A DNA stretch of 64,000 nt from Cololabis saira. Taxonomy: Eukaryota; Chordata; Actinopteri; Beloniformes; Belonidae. Positions 49,966 through 62,054 of the stretch are shown here, one piece after another. The stretch lies in the NCBI RefSeq assembly GCF_033807715.1, contig NC_084591.1:46835368-46899367 (forward strand). Reading direction: 5' to 3'. The number at the start of each line of letters is the position of its first letter. Within the stretch, counting starts at the first letter, position 1. The position numbers and the translations under genes were made by a program. The notes beneath the pieces were generated by a model, which saw nothing but the letters and a program-made list of their open reading frames with translations, did not search any database and was not told the origin of the DNA.

Positions 49966-50586
49966 GTAAGCACTTTAATTATATGCTTTTTTTCGCACCG
50001 GGCCTCAAAATGACAAGGAGATGAAATGAATCCTTCCAAGAAAGGAAAAAATTAGTGTGAAGTGTTCAGATCTGATAAAGTAAGGGTTTGAGTTTTGGCA
50101 GCTGAGTGAATGAATGTATTCAGAGACACAAACTGAATGGAAACTTTGACAAAGGCAGCAGTAACTAACATCAAAACTCAGAGTGTTTTTTGGTTTGTGC
50201 TGCATCAGGTGGGAAGAATGAGTAATAACCTGAAAAGAGCAAAAGACAATCAGGTCGTGCCGTCCTCAGTGGCGTATCTGTCCTGCTGTGCTGGCTAGGA
50301 CTAAACGGGCTGCTTGTATGAGCAGACAGAGACCGTTGGGAGGACTCTGATGTCTCCAAAGAAAACGCCGGTCTGTTTGATTTTCCATGTCATCAGTGCC
50401 AGCTCGGACCTGTCTGGTCCGGTGGCGTTTTACCAACGCCTGCTGGTTTTTTCAGCAGCGCTGCCCGCGCTGCCAGACCTCAGGTGGAGCAGGCTGGTTC
50501 TGGGAGTGAAAAGGAAGAAAAGGTGTAGCAATTCTTCTTATAAATAAAGAAATGAATGTATGATTGTTTTGCAGTTTCTTATTCTC
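49966..50586. other. intergenic or intronic sequence without recognised features
   Basis: No gene or intact repeat is recognised. Its last 60 bases are repeated after the foldback element at 51290-51350. Confidence 0.5.
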
Positions 50587-51290
50587 TACGGAACAGCATT
50601 AGGGCCATGCAGGAGAAAACATTTTTGAGAGGGGAAGATTTTTTTCTATTGTGCACTTCGAGAAAAAAGTCGAAATGTTGAGAAAAAAGTCGAAATGTCG
50701 AGATTAATCTTGAAATACAATGAAACAATACAATGAAAATATCCATTCTGGTTTTTGTTGGGGAGAAAGAAATATTAAGTATTTTATTTATTTATTTTTT
50801 TGTTAATTTGGATTTATTTATTTAGTTTTTCCGGTGTACATTTTCTGGTGTTGTTTCTGGTGTCTTATAATCCTGTAAGGGATGGGTCTTCGGACATGAC
50901 ACAAAAATAAAACTCATTCATTCATTCATTCATTCATTCACTCATTCATACAATTTCGAGAAAGAAGTTGAAATGTTGAGATTAATGTTGAAATTCAATT
51001 TCAAGAATAAAGTCGAAATTTCGTGAATAAAGTCGACATTTCGAGAATAAAGTTGAAATACATTTCGACTTTTTTCTCGAAATTGTATTTCAACATTATT
51101 CTCGGCATTTCGACTTTTTTCTCGACATTTCGACTTTTTTCTCGAAATTGTACTTCAACATTAATCTCGACATTTTGACTTTTTTTCTCGACATTTCGAC
51201 TTTTTTCTCGAAGTGTATAATGAAAAAAAAATCTTCCTCTTCTAAAATATTATTTAAATTTTTCTCCTGCCTGGCCCTAATACTCTTTAG
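50587..51290. mobile_element. foldback MITE with CGAGAAAAAAGTCG arms, copy 2, with insertion
   Basis: The end agggccatgcaggagaaaac and its counterpart at 51257-51282 are inverted. The arms are arrays of the ~20-bp gtcgaaatgtcgagaaaaaa unit. A retroposon-like 3' end (about 50720-50950) with an ATTC repeat tail (aactcattcattcattcatt) is inserted in the left arm. Confidence 0.78.
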
Positions 51291-51509
51291 CATTCCTCTT
51301 ACAAATAATGAAATGAATGTGTGATTGTTTTGCAGTTTCTTATAGTTATTCTCTGTCATGAACTCACCATAGGCATCTTTACTTTGATCAGACCTCATGT
51401 CCAGCCATGTATTCCTCATTGTTATGTGCCTTACTCTAACCAACCATTTCAACTGCTTCAAAGTGTTTGACCAAGTGCTGAAGCAAAGGTTGGGATTGTG
51501 TAGTATTAC

Positions 51510-52273
51510 CAGATGTGGGTAGTAACGAGTTACATTTACTCTGTTACATTTACTTGAGTAAGTTTTGGGAAATGTTGTACTTTTAGGAGTAGTTTAGAAT
51601 CACTATACTTTTTACTTTTACTTGAGTAGATTTGTGAAGAAGAAACTGTTCCTCATACTCCTCTACATTAGGCTACGTTGAGCTGTTACTTTTCTTTTAT
51701 CCCTTTTATCCACGTACGCGTCAATCTCATGACATCACTGAGTGATTCTTTGGGAAAAATGTTTGTTTTTGCATGTTTTGTCACATTTACACAGACTCAA
51801 ACACACACAGAGTTTCTATGAGTTCATGTTTGTTCTAGTTCTGCCTGGTTAAAAAAGAAAAGTACAAAGGCTTGACATTTTGTGCTACTTGTGCTTAATT
51901 TATCTTTTTATTCTGTTATTATTTAATTCAATTTATTTTATATTAAAGTACTTGAATTTACTTTAAGATTATTGTAATTTAAGCTATTTTTTATTTTTTA
52001 TTAATTTTAATTTATTTTATTATTTTATTGATTTAATTTGCCTGAAGATGATTATTTTGTACTTTTGTCTGTTTGAATGGTTGTGTTAAAAAAATAAATC
52101 AGACGTTACTCAACAGTTACTCAGTACTTGAGTAGTTTTTTCACCAAGTACTTTTTTACTTTTACTCAAGTAATTATTTGGATGAATACTTTTTACTTCT
52201 ACTTGAGTCATATTATTCTGAAGTAACAGTACTTTTACTTGAGTACAATTTTTGGCTACTCTACCCACCTCTG
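51510..52273. mobile_element. hAT-type MITE (CAGAGGTGGGTAG), 8-bp target duplication
   Basis: Flanks agtattac (51502-51509) and agtattcc (52274-52281) differ by one base. The termini CAGATGTGGGTAG and, on the other strand, CAGAGGTGGGTAG are inverted. The interior has many tacttttacttgagta blocks in both orientations and no coding frame. Confidence 0.85.
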
Positions 52274-52281
52274 AGTATTCC

Positions 52282-53063
52282 TAATGTAAAAGATCTGTGG
52301 GTCTGCTCAATGTAAATGTTGTCACCATGCTGGGCATGAGGCCAAGCTATTAAACAAGGACATCTTAAAAAGACAAGGATGTGGCATGCTGCTGTTGTTT
52401 TATTTTCATATTAGATTAGGTGTTTGCTCTCTAATATCAATGCTGAATGGAATTAGAGCAGGTGGCAGTGATTGACCCTGGGATGAGAGTGAACAACGCA
52501 GCTGATGTCTAGTCAAGATTTTCTTCCCAAAGCCTAAGGGATCCTGGTTGCTCTGTTTAACTTTTGCTGTTTCTGGAGTCATTGTAGATAGATAGCAATT
52601 CCAGCAAAGTAACCACAGAAGACAAAACATGTATTTTGGCCGGGGGAGGGAGGAAACCCTTTCAGTGGCAGGTTGTGTGAAATAGACCTGATTTCAGTGT
52701 CATTCATTATAATTTCACGTTGGTTTGATTCTCAGAAAGCCTTCAGGCTTCACCCACACACGTCTTCAGCTGAGATGACTTTATTGTATCCCGATCTAAA
52801 GGAAATGTAGAAGAAATAAAAAATAGAAACAGCTTATTAAATACATAAAATTACCCAATAAGTTCATAATGATGCAAAAAAAATCGGCTCTGTTTTTTCA
52901 TAGGGTTTTCTTTGTATTATTTCATATGTCAGATATTAAAGGGTTAAAATACATACATTTTTGCATTTCATACCTGCAAGATATTCCAAAAAAGCTGAGA
53001 GCTTTTGTTATTTTGTCACTCCTTCAAAGACTTTCTCCTGAGAACACCTCTTACAGTTCAATT
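52282..53063. other. intergenic sequence without recognised features
   Basis: No gene, RNA or intact repeat recognised. Confidence 0.5.
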
Positions 53064-53690
53064 TTTCAATTCAATTCAATTCAATTTTATTTGTGTATAG
53101 CGTCTAATACAACATATGTTGTCTCTAGATGCTTTCCAGAGACCCAGAACATGACCCCCAAGTAATTATTACATAAACAATGGCAGGTAAAAACTCCCCT
53201 AGTGGGAGAAAAGCCTTAAGCCAAACAGTGGCAAGAAAAACTCCCCTTTAGGAGTAAACCTGCACTCCGAGAACGGAGAGCTCTGCCAGGAACATAAGGC
53301 ACTATCAGTACTTGCAAATAATGCGGAGCTAAGCCGTTTTGGGCTTTATACGCAAGTAATAACATTTTAAATTGGATTCTGAATTTTACGGGGACCAATG
53401 GAGCGACGCTAACACTGGAGAGACGTGGTCTCTCCTGCTGATTCCTGTCAGCACTCGTGCTGCTGCATTTTGGATCAGCTGGAGGATATTCAGCAAATTA
53501 CTTGGACATCCTGCTAGTAACACATTACAGTAATCTAGTCTAGAAGATACAAACGCATGAACTAGTTTTTCTGCATCACTCTGCGAGACGATTTTCCTAA
53601 TCTTTGCAATATTACAGAGATGGAAAAATGCTATTTTACAAACCTGGTTAACATATGGTTTAAACGACAAATCCTGTTTGCAACCGTGTG
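53064..53690 (-). pseudogene. LINE 3' end (CR1/L2-like), RT C-terminal part, minus strand
   Basis: The minus strand reads SFKPYVNQVCKIAFFHLCNI, DAEKLVHAFVSSRLDYCNVL, NAAARVLTGISRRDHVSPVL then ASLHWSP, and after a frameshift VKFRIQFKMLLLAYKAQNGL. This is the segment after the RT palm of CR1/L2-superfamily LINEs. The 3' UTR ends in a (TTGAA)n tail (53064-53085), the same family as at 36178-38376. 5' truncated. Confidence 0.8.
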
Positions 53691-54045
53691 GTCACGGTTG
53701 ACATCTTGACATTTTTCATTTCAAAATTCTCCACGCTTACAGGGCTGCTGCCAGGACAGTCCAATCCCATTACCCTCTTTGTTCTCAGTCATGTCTTTGT
53801 AGACATGTGTGCAGAGCATGGTGTTTGCATTGTATTTTTGAAAATGCGTGAAAAAAGGATTATCTGTATGAATCCAGCCATCGCAGAAGTGCAAAAGTAC
53901 ATCACGGTGCTCTGTATTATTATAGAGCCTGCTGTTTGGACTTGTTAACACTCTGGATGTTTGTGTTTAGTCTGAACCGCACGTTTGACTATAATAGACA
54001 TTTCCATTGTGTGAATTGGTCCAATTCAAATGCTTCTGACTAGAC

Positions 54046-55189
54046 CAGGGGTCTTCAACCCGCGGCTCTACAGCCGTATGCGGCTCTTTAGCGCCGCCCT
54101 GGTGGCTCCTGGAGTTGTGTGGGCACTGAAGTCATGGGGGAACTAACACACACTTCAGCGCCCACAGCGTCCCCGGCGGGAATCGAACCTTCTTGCTGTG
54201 AGACGGCTGCACTACCTGCTGCGCCACCGTGCCCCTCTTGGAGCTTTTTTAAAAATGTTTGAAAATGGAAATAGATGGGGGAGAGAAACATATTTTTTGT
54301 TTTAATATGGTTTCTGTTGGAGGACAAACATGACACAAACATTCTGAACGTTTTCCAATGCTGTAAAAATGTGTAGAATAAATATTACATTTCAAAATTT
54401 CTGTTAACGAAGATTTGTACGGAAGAGTAAGAGTAAGTAAGAGGCCATGCAGGAGAAAACATTTTTGAGAGGAGGAAGATTTTTTTTTATTGTGCACTTC
54501 GAGAAAAAAGTCAAAATGTCGAGAAAAAAGTCGAAATGTTGAAATACAATTTCAAGAATAAAGTCGAAACCTTTTTTCTCAACATTTCGACTTTTTTCTC
54601 GAGATTGTATTTCAACATTAATCTCGACATTTCGACTTTTTTCTCGACATTTTGACTTTTTTCTCGACATTTCGACTTTTTTTCTCGACGTTTCGACTTT
54701 TTTCTAGAAGTGCATAATGAAAAAAAAAATCTTCCTCCTCTAAAATATTATTTTTATCTTTCTCCTGCCCGGCCCTAATGCTCTTCTGTAGTTTTGCGTC
54801 ATAGCCACGCGTTTCTACCAGCAGGGCGGCGCCAGGCAGGTGACTGTTGGAAACAAACTGGTCAAAGGGATTGTTTCCAAAGGGAAAAGGAGAAAAATAT
54901 ATGAGGAGAAAAAGAGGATTCAACGTTTCTTGGAGCGAATCATTTGCATTCATTGTCTGAATGTTTGCTCTGTATCGAGAAGTTGTCCAATAACAAAAAG
55001 AGTCATGTGGAAAGACATTAGCAGCTACATTTGAGTACCCAGTTATAACTAATATAGAAACATGCAGCATGTGTTGTCTTCATTCTAAGGCTTATACAAG
55101 ACTTTTCATTTTTTGCAGCTCCAGACATATTTGTTTTTTGTGTTTTTGGTCCAATATGGCTCTAAAACATTTTGGGTTGCCGACCCCTG
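54046..55189. mobile_element. hAT-like composite element (CAGGGGTCTTCAACC)
   Basis: The left end caggggtcttcaacccgcgg and right end gggttgccgacccctg are inverted, with flanks gactagac (54038-54045) and gactagag (55190-55197). A SINE-like fragment (54172-54236, inverted) and a foldback MITE (54418-54797) are nested inside. No transposase frame. Fragments of the family are at 3380-3662 and 15830-16095. Confidence 0.78.
54418..54797. mobile_element. foldback MITE with CGAGAAAAAAGTCG arms, copy 3
   Basis: The ends tacggaagagtaagagtaag and ctaatgctcttctgta are inverted copies of the family ends. The two arms of the ~20-bp unit meet at about 54570. It is nested in the hAT-like composite. Confidence 0.78.
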
Positions 55190-55524
55190 GACTAGAGAGA
55201 TGTTAAGATCCTCTCTGGACCAGGTTAGAATCAGGTCTGTTTATTGCACATTAAATGTTTATGTCGCATCTATGAACGTAACACTGTACAAAGGGCTTGG
55301 CAAAGAAGATTATACAAATGCCTATGTGCTTATATTGGCATATAGACTTTGTGACTGGTGTCTGTGAAAGGTTGCCCTGTAATTGAATGTTACTTACTTA
55401 TATTATTTATATTTCTTAGAATATATTGTGTTTTTGAATTGTTAGTTTTTTTTTATTTACATTTTCAAGTCAAGTCATGCCAGCTCTAGGACTTGGATTG
55501 TAGATTCCCAGCCTGTATCAATCA

Positions 55525-55935
55525 ATAAATCAAATGTTATTTATATAGCACCTTTCATCCAAGTACATGAAATACAAAGTGCTTAACACACTTCAAAAAC
55601 TCAAAATCTTACCAAGAATATTTGCCTAATTTCTCATTAAAATGTCTAATTTTTAGTCAAAAAATCTCATTACACTTAAAACAAGAGTCATTACCAGAAA
55701 AATTACTTGTTATTTGACAATTTTCACCTGTTTCAAGTACATTTTCACTTGAAATAAGTAGAAAAATCTGCCAGTGGAACAAGATTTATCTTCTCGTTAC
55801 AAGCAAAAAAATCTGTTTTTTTGGTAATGACACTTGTTTTAAGTGTAATGAGATTTGTTTGACTAAAAATGAGAAATTTTAACTAGAAATAAGACAAATA
55901 TTCTTGGTAAGATTTAGAGTTTTTCTCACTGAAAA
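55525..55935. mobile_element. dispersed repeat with MITE (CACTGCAAAAACTC family), copy 5, right arm shortened
   Basis: The MITE (about 55597-55930) is inserted in an 'atttatatagcacctttcat ... aaagtgcttaacac' repeat. Its right arm lacks the second half of the hairpin (the cttgttccactggcag block is missing), so it can no longer form the full palindrome. Confidence 0.7.
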
Positions 55936-56720
55936 ATAAGCAAAATAAAAATAAAAAAATAAAGAGACCAATGCACACCGACATACAATATAGTTAATTA
56001 AAAGGAAATAATGATACAAGTTAAAGAATTAAGGCCAAAAATAATCAGTCCACAACAATAACATATAACAATAATAAAAACATTACAAGTAATAGATAAA
56101 TAAATAAAACAAATACCTCTAAAAAGGTTTGTGCTACATAAAAGCCAGACCAAAGAGATGAGTTTTTAGTCCACGTTTAAAAATGTCCACATTTCCAGCT
56201 CCTCTCAGATCTTCCGGCTGTTCCACAGTTTTGGAGCATCTTGGCTAAAAGCAGCATCACCAAATGTTTTGGTTCTACTCTGTGGGTGACTTGTGTGACT
56301 TGCTTTTCCGTGTTTGTGAAAGAGGATTTTGTGCTGCCCTCCCACAGAAGTGTCTGAGTGGGCGCCCTCCGGTGGCACGTGTCTATGAAGTTTAACAGTT
56401 CACTCAGTTCACTCAGATTTCTTCACATCAAGCAGAGATGTTAGATGTTTGTTGTAAATACCTGCCATGTTTGCAGAGCCGTACAGCTCGGTCTTTTACT
56501 CAGCTCACCCATGAATTCATGACTCACATGAGCAGACAGGTGGGCAGAGTTACGGATAAACGCTGTTAAATCATCACACACTCAAGTTTGTTCAAGCAGA
56601 TTAAATTAACATGTGGAAGCTGCTGCACATTTGTATACAGTATGTGCAGTGGATCAACAAAAAGTACTTGGATTCACATTGGGGATAATAACTCTTTCAT
56701 TGCCATGATTATCAGACAGC
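55936..56720. other. intergenic sequence without recognised genes
   Basis: 56140-56330 (gttccacagttttggagcat and similar) looks like the remainder of the 'atttatatagcacc' repeat that precedes it. Nothing else recognised. Confidence 0.5.
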
Positions 56721-56721
56721 C

Positions 56722-57535
56722 GAAGGCCCTATTGTATCTGTAGGAGATGTTCTTGTTTTTATCCTCGTTTTTCTTCTGACGAAATGAGGGCCTTTTTGCC
56801 CCCCTAAACGTGCCCCAAAAGTAACCAAATTTTGCACCAAGCCAGGCCTGGTGAAAAATTTGATATTTAATGGTTTGCATTAATGGGCGTGGCCTAATGG
56901 CTCAACAGCGCCCCCTAGAAAACTTTGTGCCTCAAGCTCCATAATACGGTTTGACGTACATGCACGAAAATCGGTACATACCTGTATGATGGCCCAACTT
57001 AAAGAAAAGTCTCTTGGCGCCATGGCTGAAACCGAACAGGAAGTTGGCCATTTTGAATTAATCGTGTAATTTTGGCGCAATTTATGCCATTCCTTCGGCA
57101 GTTAATGCGACCCGAACCGTAACGTGCACCCAGGTGTGTTATACATCAAAATATGCGTCTCCATCCTGCGACGACGGGCATTACTTTTCTCAGTCAAAAG
57201 CGTTACCGAGATGCCAAAAAGCACCCCCCCTCCCTTCATCTGATTGGTCCATATTTGATAGTTCCTACTTTCTGCTATAACTTTTGAATGGTTTGACATA
57301 AAGAGTGGGGGGTGGAGTCATCGGACTCGGTTTTCCTTGAACATAATTGGTGCAAATTAGCCCCGCCCCTTCTTCTGATTGGTCGATATGGGATAGTTCC
57401 TATTTTCTGCCATAACTTTGAATGGTTTGACATAAAGAGTCGTGGGTGGTGTCATCGGACTCGGTTTTGAATCCTTGACTTTTATTGGTGAAAATTGCAC
57501 GCGCGAGGGCCCGTTCATCGCTGCTTGCAGCTTTA
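56722..57535 (-). repeat. AAGCAGCGATGAAC dispersed repeat, copy 3 (minus strand)
   Basis: The full length runs from ccgaaggccctattgtatct to gcgagggcccgttcatcgct and gcttgcagctttaat. It contains a tandem duplication of the 'tctgattggtcxatat ... ttgaatggtttgacataaag' block (57238-57305 and 57373-57442). Confidence 0.85.
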
Positions 57536-57539
57536 ATTT

Positions 57540-58095
57540 ATTTTATGTCTTTAAAATGTCATAATCCACAAAAAATAAATCTTACTTTCATATAATGCAA
57601 AAAAAAAGTCTTTAAGAATAAAATTCCACAAATAAAAGAGAAAATGAAAATCAAATTTTGTTCCCATCTCAGTCGGGTTTTGTGAAGGTGATTTTTCATA
57701 ATTGTTAGATAAAACAAATCATCAACATCATCAGAAAAGTGTGATAAAATGTGTGTCACACCCCTGCTCACAAGCTGATGTCATCATACCTCAGGTCAAT
57801 GTTTTCACCTTCCTCCATCCCTGCTTCTCCTGCCCCCCTTTACCAAACATCCCCCTCACTTCCTGCTGTGTGGAAGTCCCTGTTCTGAGACACTTCCATC
57901 GGTCAGAAACACCTCCTCCACCTGAGCTCCCGGCACACTTGCTCACCGGACTGAATGAATGTCTCATTCATGTACGACCATCACAACTGCAGCACAGCTG
58001 TAAATATTACACGGGATTTGTTTAACCTGCGTCTTCATGTAATGAGGCTCATGTGTGGAGCTTTCTGATTTTCTCTATCCTGGATTTCCTTCACA
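57540..58095. other. intergenic sequence without recognised features
   Basis: No gene, RNA or intact repeat recognised. Confidence 0.5.
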
Positions 58096-58500
58096 TTGGC
58101 CACGGTTACATGATGTTTTTTAATTCGGAATGAATAATTCCGAATTAAACTATTTTCCTTCGAGTTTACATGGAAATAGTAATTCCGAATTGAGGTTTAC
58201 ATGGAAAACACGTTTGATCGTCTTTCTCCAATTCCTCTCCAGGTCTGGGGGTTGGGAAGGTTGTGATTGGATAGGGGGCGGACCGGAAGTTAAACTACCG
58301 GAAGAAAAACTAACTTAGCCGCTACAACTTTGCTACAACTTTGAAAAGCTCATAATTTTGATGTTTCCTGTTTCCATCTGTTCTTCTAATTATTTCCAGG
58401 TCCTCAAAGCTATTTATTAAATAAATGGTCTCTTGACCAGCGTTTACTGCGTGCTGCATCTTGAAACTTTGTTTGGAAAACCTGCCCCATTATAACGAAT
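58096..58500. repeat. TTACATG/GAATTAAA element, left part only
   Basis: From ggccacggttacatgatgtt to aacctgcccc it matches the left halves of 22894-24390 and 31047-31710. The right half is absent. Confidence 0.68.
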
Positions 58501-59258
58501 ATGTGTAGTTTCCTATATTTGTGCAATACTTGTTTTTACATGTGTTTTTTGAGTATTAAAACTTTAGGTATGAACTTAGAAAAAACAAATTGTTGCATTT
58601 TATACTGACCTTTGTTGGTCAACAGTGTATATGTAGTCGTTAGTGTGTGTGTACACGCATGTGCTCCAGGCTCTGACTTTATGCTTACAAAATATTTGAA
58701 AGCAGACGGCCAGACTTTGTAATGCACAGTTCTTGTTTAACACACTATGTTAGCTGCCCTTTCATTACAACGTTACTTTGGTCAGATCGCACATTAAAGA
58801 TAAAAAAATATCTACCAATGGCAGTACAACTTATCTTGCATAGCCGGCCAATCAGAGACAGAGCAGGGCGGATCTTAGTAGGACTCGTGAAACCGTTTTC
58901 AGGAGTCTTATTCTGTTTGCCTAGAATTCTAGATGTTCAGCTAGCAAATATAAACATGCTCTGCAGGTACATCTAACCACCATCTGTTGGAGCTCATTAA
59001 CCACGCTCACAAATCATGGAGAGCCAATTAATCTGGATGCAAACGGTGCATACGGCTACAGTCGAAGATTAGCAGTCCTTTCACAGTTAAAGACTTGGGC
59101 TTTTTCTTGAAGAACTGAACTAAAGATGGCACTCAAAACATTCCTTTGCAAGGCAGATGTCATTTTTGTTTGGCTGACAGGCAGCAAGAACATAAAATAA
59201 AATGTACTATTTACAGGACACACTCACCCGTTGACATTTAGATTTAGACATGATGTCA
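58501..59258. other. intergenic sequence without recognised features
   Basis: No gene, RNA or intact repeat recognised. Confidence 0.5.
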
Positions 59259-59259
59259 T

Positions 59260-59917
59260 TATGAGATCATGTCTAAAGATCCCCTCCTTGAACCGCCACC
59301 TTACTGTGGTGGAGGGGTTTGTGTGCCCGAGTGATCCTAGGAGCTATGTTGTCGGGGGCATTACGCCCCTGGTAGGGACTCCCATGGCAACCAGGTCCTG
59401 GGTGACGGGCCAGACTAAGAGCGGTTCAAAGCCAATCATAGATAAAGTGAAATCAAGGACCGTAACGTCGCCCGGATCGGCGTCACCGGGGCCCCGCCCT
59501 GGAGCCAGGCCTGGGGTCGGGGCTCGTAGGCGAGCGCCTGGTGGCCGGGTCTTTGCCCGTGGGACCCGGCCGGGCTCAGCCCGAAAAGGGCGACGTGGGC
59601 CCACCTTCCCGTAGGCCCACCACCCGCAGGAAGGACCATGAGAGGCCGGTGCATTGTGGGCTGGGTAGCAGTCGTGGCGGGGCCTCGACAACCCAATCCC
59701 TGGACCAAAACCCTCACAGTGGGGACATGGAATGTCACCTCGCTGGGGGGGAAGGAGCCGGAGCTTGTGCGCGAGGTTGAGAGATACCGGCTAGAGATAG
59801 TCGGGCTCACCTCCACACGTAGCTTGGGCTCTGGAACCCAGCTCCTTGAAAGGGGCTGGACCCTCCACTACTCTGGAGTTGCCCAGGGTGAGAGGCGGCG
59901 GGCTGGTGTGGGCTTGT
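59260..59917 (+). pseudogene. RTE-type LINE, 5' region and start of endonuclease
   Basis: GC-rich 5' sequence leads into a frame reading TLTVGTWNVTSLGGKEPELV, REVERYRLEIVGLTSTRSLG then SGTQLLERGWTLHYSGVAQG and ERRRAGVGLYS. The WN..S motif and the (V/I)GL(T/Q)(S/E)T step are the start of an APE-type endonuclease, here of the RTE clade. It stops abruptly at about 59917, where antisense LINE sequence begins, so catalytic residues downstream and the RT are absent. Confidence 0.72.
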
Positions 59918-59924
59918 ATAGTAA

Positions 59925-61090
59925 TAGTAAAGAATTCCAGAGTTTTGCACCTTCACAGAAAAGACAGACTCACCAAAAGAGGTCTTATACTTTGGGATAC
60001 GACAATCACCATTGGTGGAGCCCGTGTGGTTACTCTACCTAATAACTACTTCAGAGAACAGGGGGGAAAGTTTTCAAAAGTGAAAAGGTTGTGTTTTCTT
60101 AAAATTTCACAGTGGTGCCATCTCATAGGTTTCTGATCCATCATTTGTATTGCCTGCTTGTATAATGATATTATAGGTTTTAGAGTTGTTGGAGAGGCAA
60201 ATGATGTGATGCAATATGACCAATGTGAAAAGATCATTGCATGCATGTATAATCGCGCAGTTCGACATGACAAATTCCTTCGAATATAACGAAATAAATT
60301 TAGATTTGGTTTGACCTTCTTGGAAATTTGCTTAACCTGACTGTCGAATTTCAAATAATTTTCCAGAATAATGCCTAGGTACTTGACTTCGGTCACTACA
60401 TCAATTCTTTCATTGTGGATCCATACCTCAAATACGTCATTAGCAGCCCCATCACGTATAGAGAAACACATGGAGACAGTTTTCTTTACATTAAGAGTTA
60501 AATAAGACAGCTCAATCCATTTATGAATGTTTAGTAGTGCCTGTGTCAGCTGCTCGCCTGCCAAGCTTGGTGTTTTTGTGGACACGTAGATGACAGTGTC
60601 ATCAGTATACATCTGGCAGTTGACACGCGGACAGCAGTTTGGTAAGTCATTAATGTACATGGAAAACAGTGGTCCGAGTACAGACCGTTGTGGTACTCCC
60701 ATGCTGTTGGTATGCAGACTTGACTTCACCCCATTGACCCTGACACATTGTTGTCTCCCCTCCAGGTAAGACTTAAACCGTCCCGTCTGCTTGGATAAGA
60801 GAGAAACCTTCCAGATCAATGAGAGTCTGGGGTGTCTTTATGGAGCCAGGTCTCTGTGAACACCATCACGCAAACTTTACTGTTTAAGCAAAGCTCCTCC
60901 ATTCTGCTCTTTAGTGATCTGAAGTTGCTGAGTAACAGTGGTGGTCTGTTTCCTCTTAGTCATAGACGCTGCCATGTTCCCCCTCTTCTACCCCTCTGTT
61001 GTTGTCTGCCTTTAACCAGCCGTATCTTCACATCATTGGGAAAATCAGCTGGCTGGGCTGTTCCCAGGGACGGATAGACAGCAGCGGGTT
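59925..61090 (-). pseudogene. LINE reverse transcriptase fragment (minus strand)
   Basis: The minus-strand frame 60046-60819 (257 residues) reads GVPQRSVLGPLFSMYINDLP, CQMYTDDTVIYVSTK, LNVKKTVSMCF then VKYLGIILENYLKF. These are RT motifs from the GxPQGS block through YxDD (here YTDD in place of the usual YADD) to the LG(I/V) motif. GVPQGS has become GVPQRS. The 5' endonuclease is missing. A CR1/Jockey-type LINE is likely. Confidence 0.8.
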
Positions 61091-61103
61091 TCTTGAGTAA
61101 AGC

Positions 61104-61203
61104 CTGATTTATGGTTCTGCGTTAAACCAACGCAGAGCCTACACCGTTGCTGTGACGCCGTCGTTTCGTTGTTGATTTAACGCAGAACCATAAACCAGGC
61201 TTC
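61104..61203. mobile_element. palindromic MITE (GCCTGATTTATGGTTCCGC family), copy 3
   Basis: gcctgatttatggttctgcg and its inverted counterpart gcagaaccataaaccaggc. The central palindrome differs from the other copies. Confidence 0.72.
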
Positions 61204-62054
61204 ACACAGCTCCATCGCCAGGGATGTAAGAACAGCTGATAGGCCGCAAACAGTTCCCAAACAATCAGCCCCAGAAGTAATCCTTGTGCAAAATTAGCCA
61301 TACGACAAACTTGTCACCCTCACACAGAAAGGACTAGTAATACAAGACGGCGTTTTGGCCGTTCGTTTACACGAAAACGAAGCTCAAAGTCATAGAAAAT
61401 GATCGTTTCTGAAAATTCCGGTCAAAGTGGAGATTTGCAAAAACTCCTACTTCACGTTTGCTTGTAAACTGAAAGAAACGGCCATTTAGGCTTCAGAACG
61501 TCACATTATGAGACAGAAACGTCACCAGCGTCATGAGTGACACCTGTGTTTACAATTAGTTTGGCCACCGTCAATATTTTCTTGTATTTTACTTGTTTTA
61601 TATTCTAAAGTCACACTTAAAAGTAACTCCACTTCTCTGTCACTCCAAACCAAAGACTCTCGTTCATCTTGGAAGTAACTGGAAGTTACTCGTGTCATTT
61701 GTTGATGTTTTTTTCCAGGATTCTGATTGGCTAGCATGACTTTATCTTCTCGTTACACTGCCCCCTGCAGGTTTGGCTGCTAATAGCACCTTAACAGCGT
61801 ATTTATAAACGTGTAAATGATGGTCTTTTTCAAAACGTAGAGGAGGAAATATCTGTTTTTGTAAATACCCAGCTACGTGGAAACGTGGTCTTAATCTGAG
61901 AATGTGTGCAGCCCACAGCCAGGCTGCTGCTCTGCTAGTCGGACACATGTGAAGGACAAAAAACAAGTATTTGAACTTTTTGTAGTTGGTTCGATGAAAC
62001 TTCTCAGTCGACTGCAACAATGGTTTGTTAAATACATAGCTACAATTCAATTTC
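61204..62054. other. intergenic sequence without recognised genes
   Basis: The stretch 61350-61500 and the stretch 61795-61890 are inverted relatives (fragments such as ggagatttgcaaaaac and gtttttgtaaataccc; gaaaacgaagctcaaag and ctttttcaaaacgtag). This suggests the ends of a DNA element about 550 bp long, but termini are unclear. Confidence 0.4.

Noticed and set aside
59231..59816. Frames of 115-127 residues in GC-rich sequence at the start of the RTE fragment
   Set aside because: They lie in the 5' non-coding part or are antisense; only the frame with WNVTSL is recognised as endonuclease.
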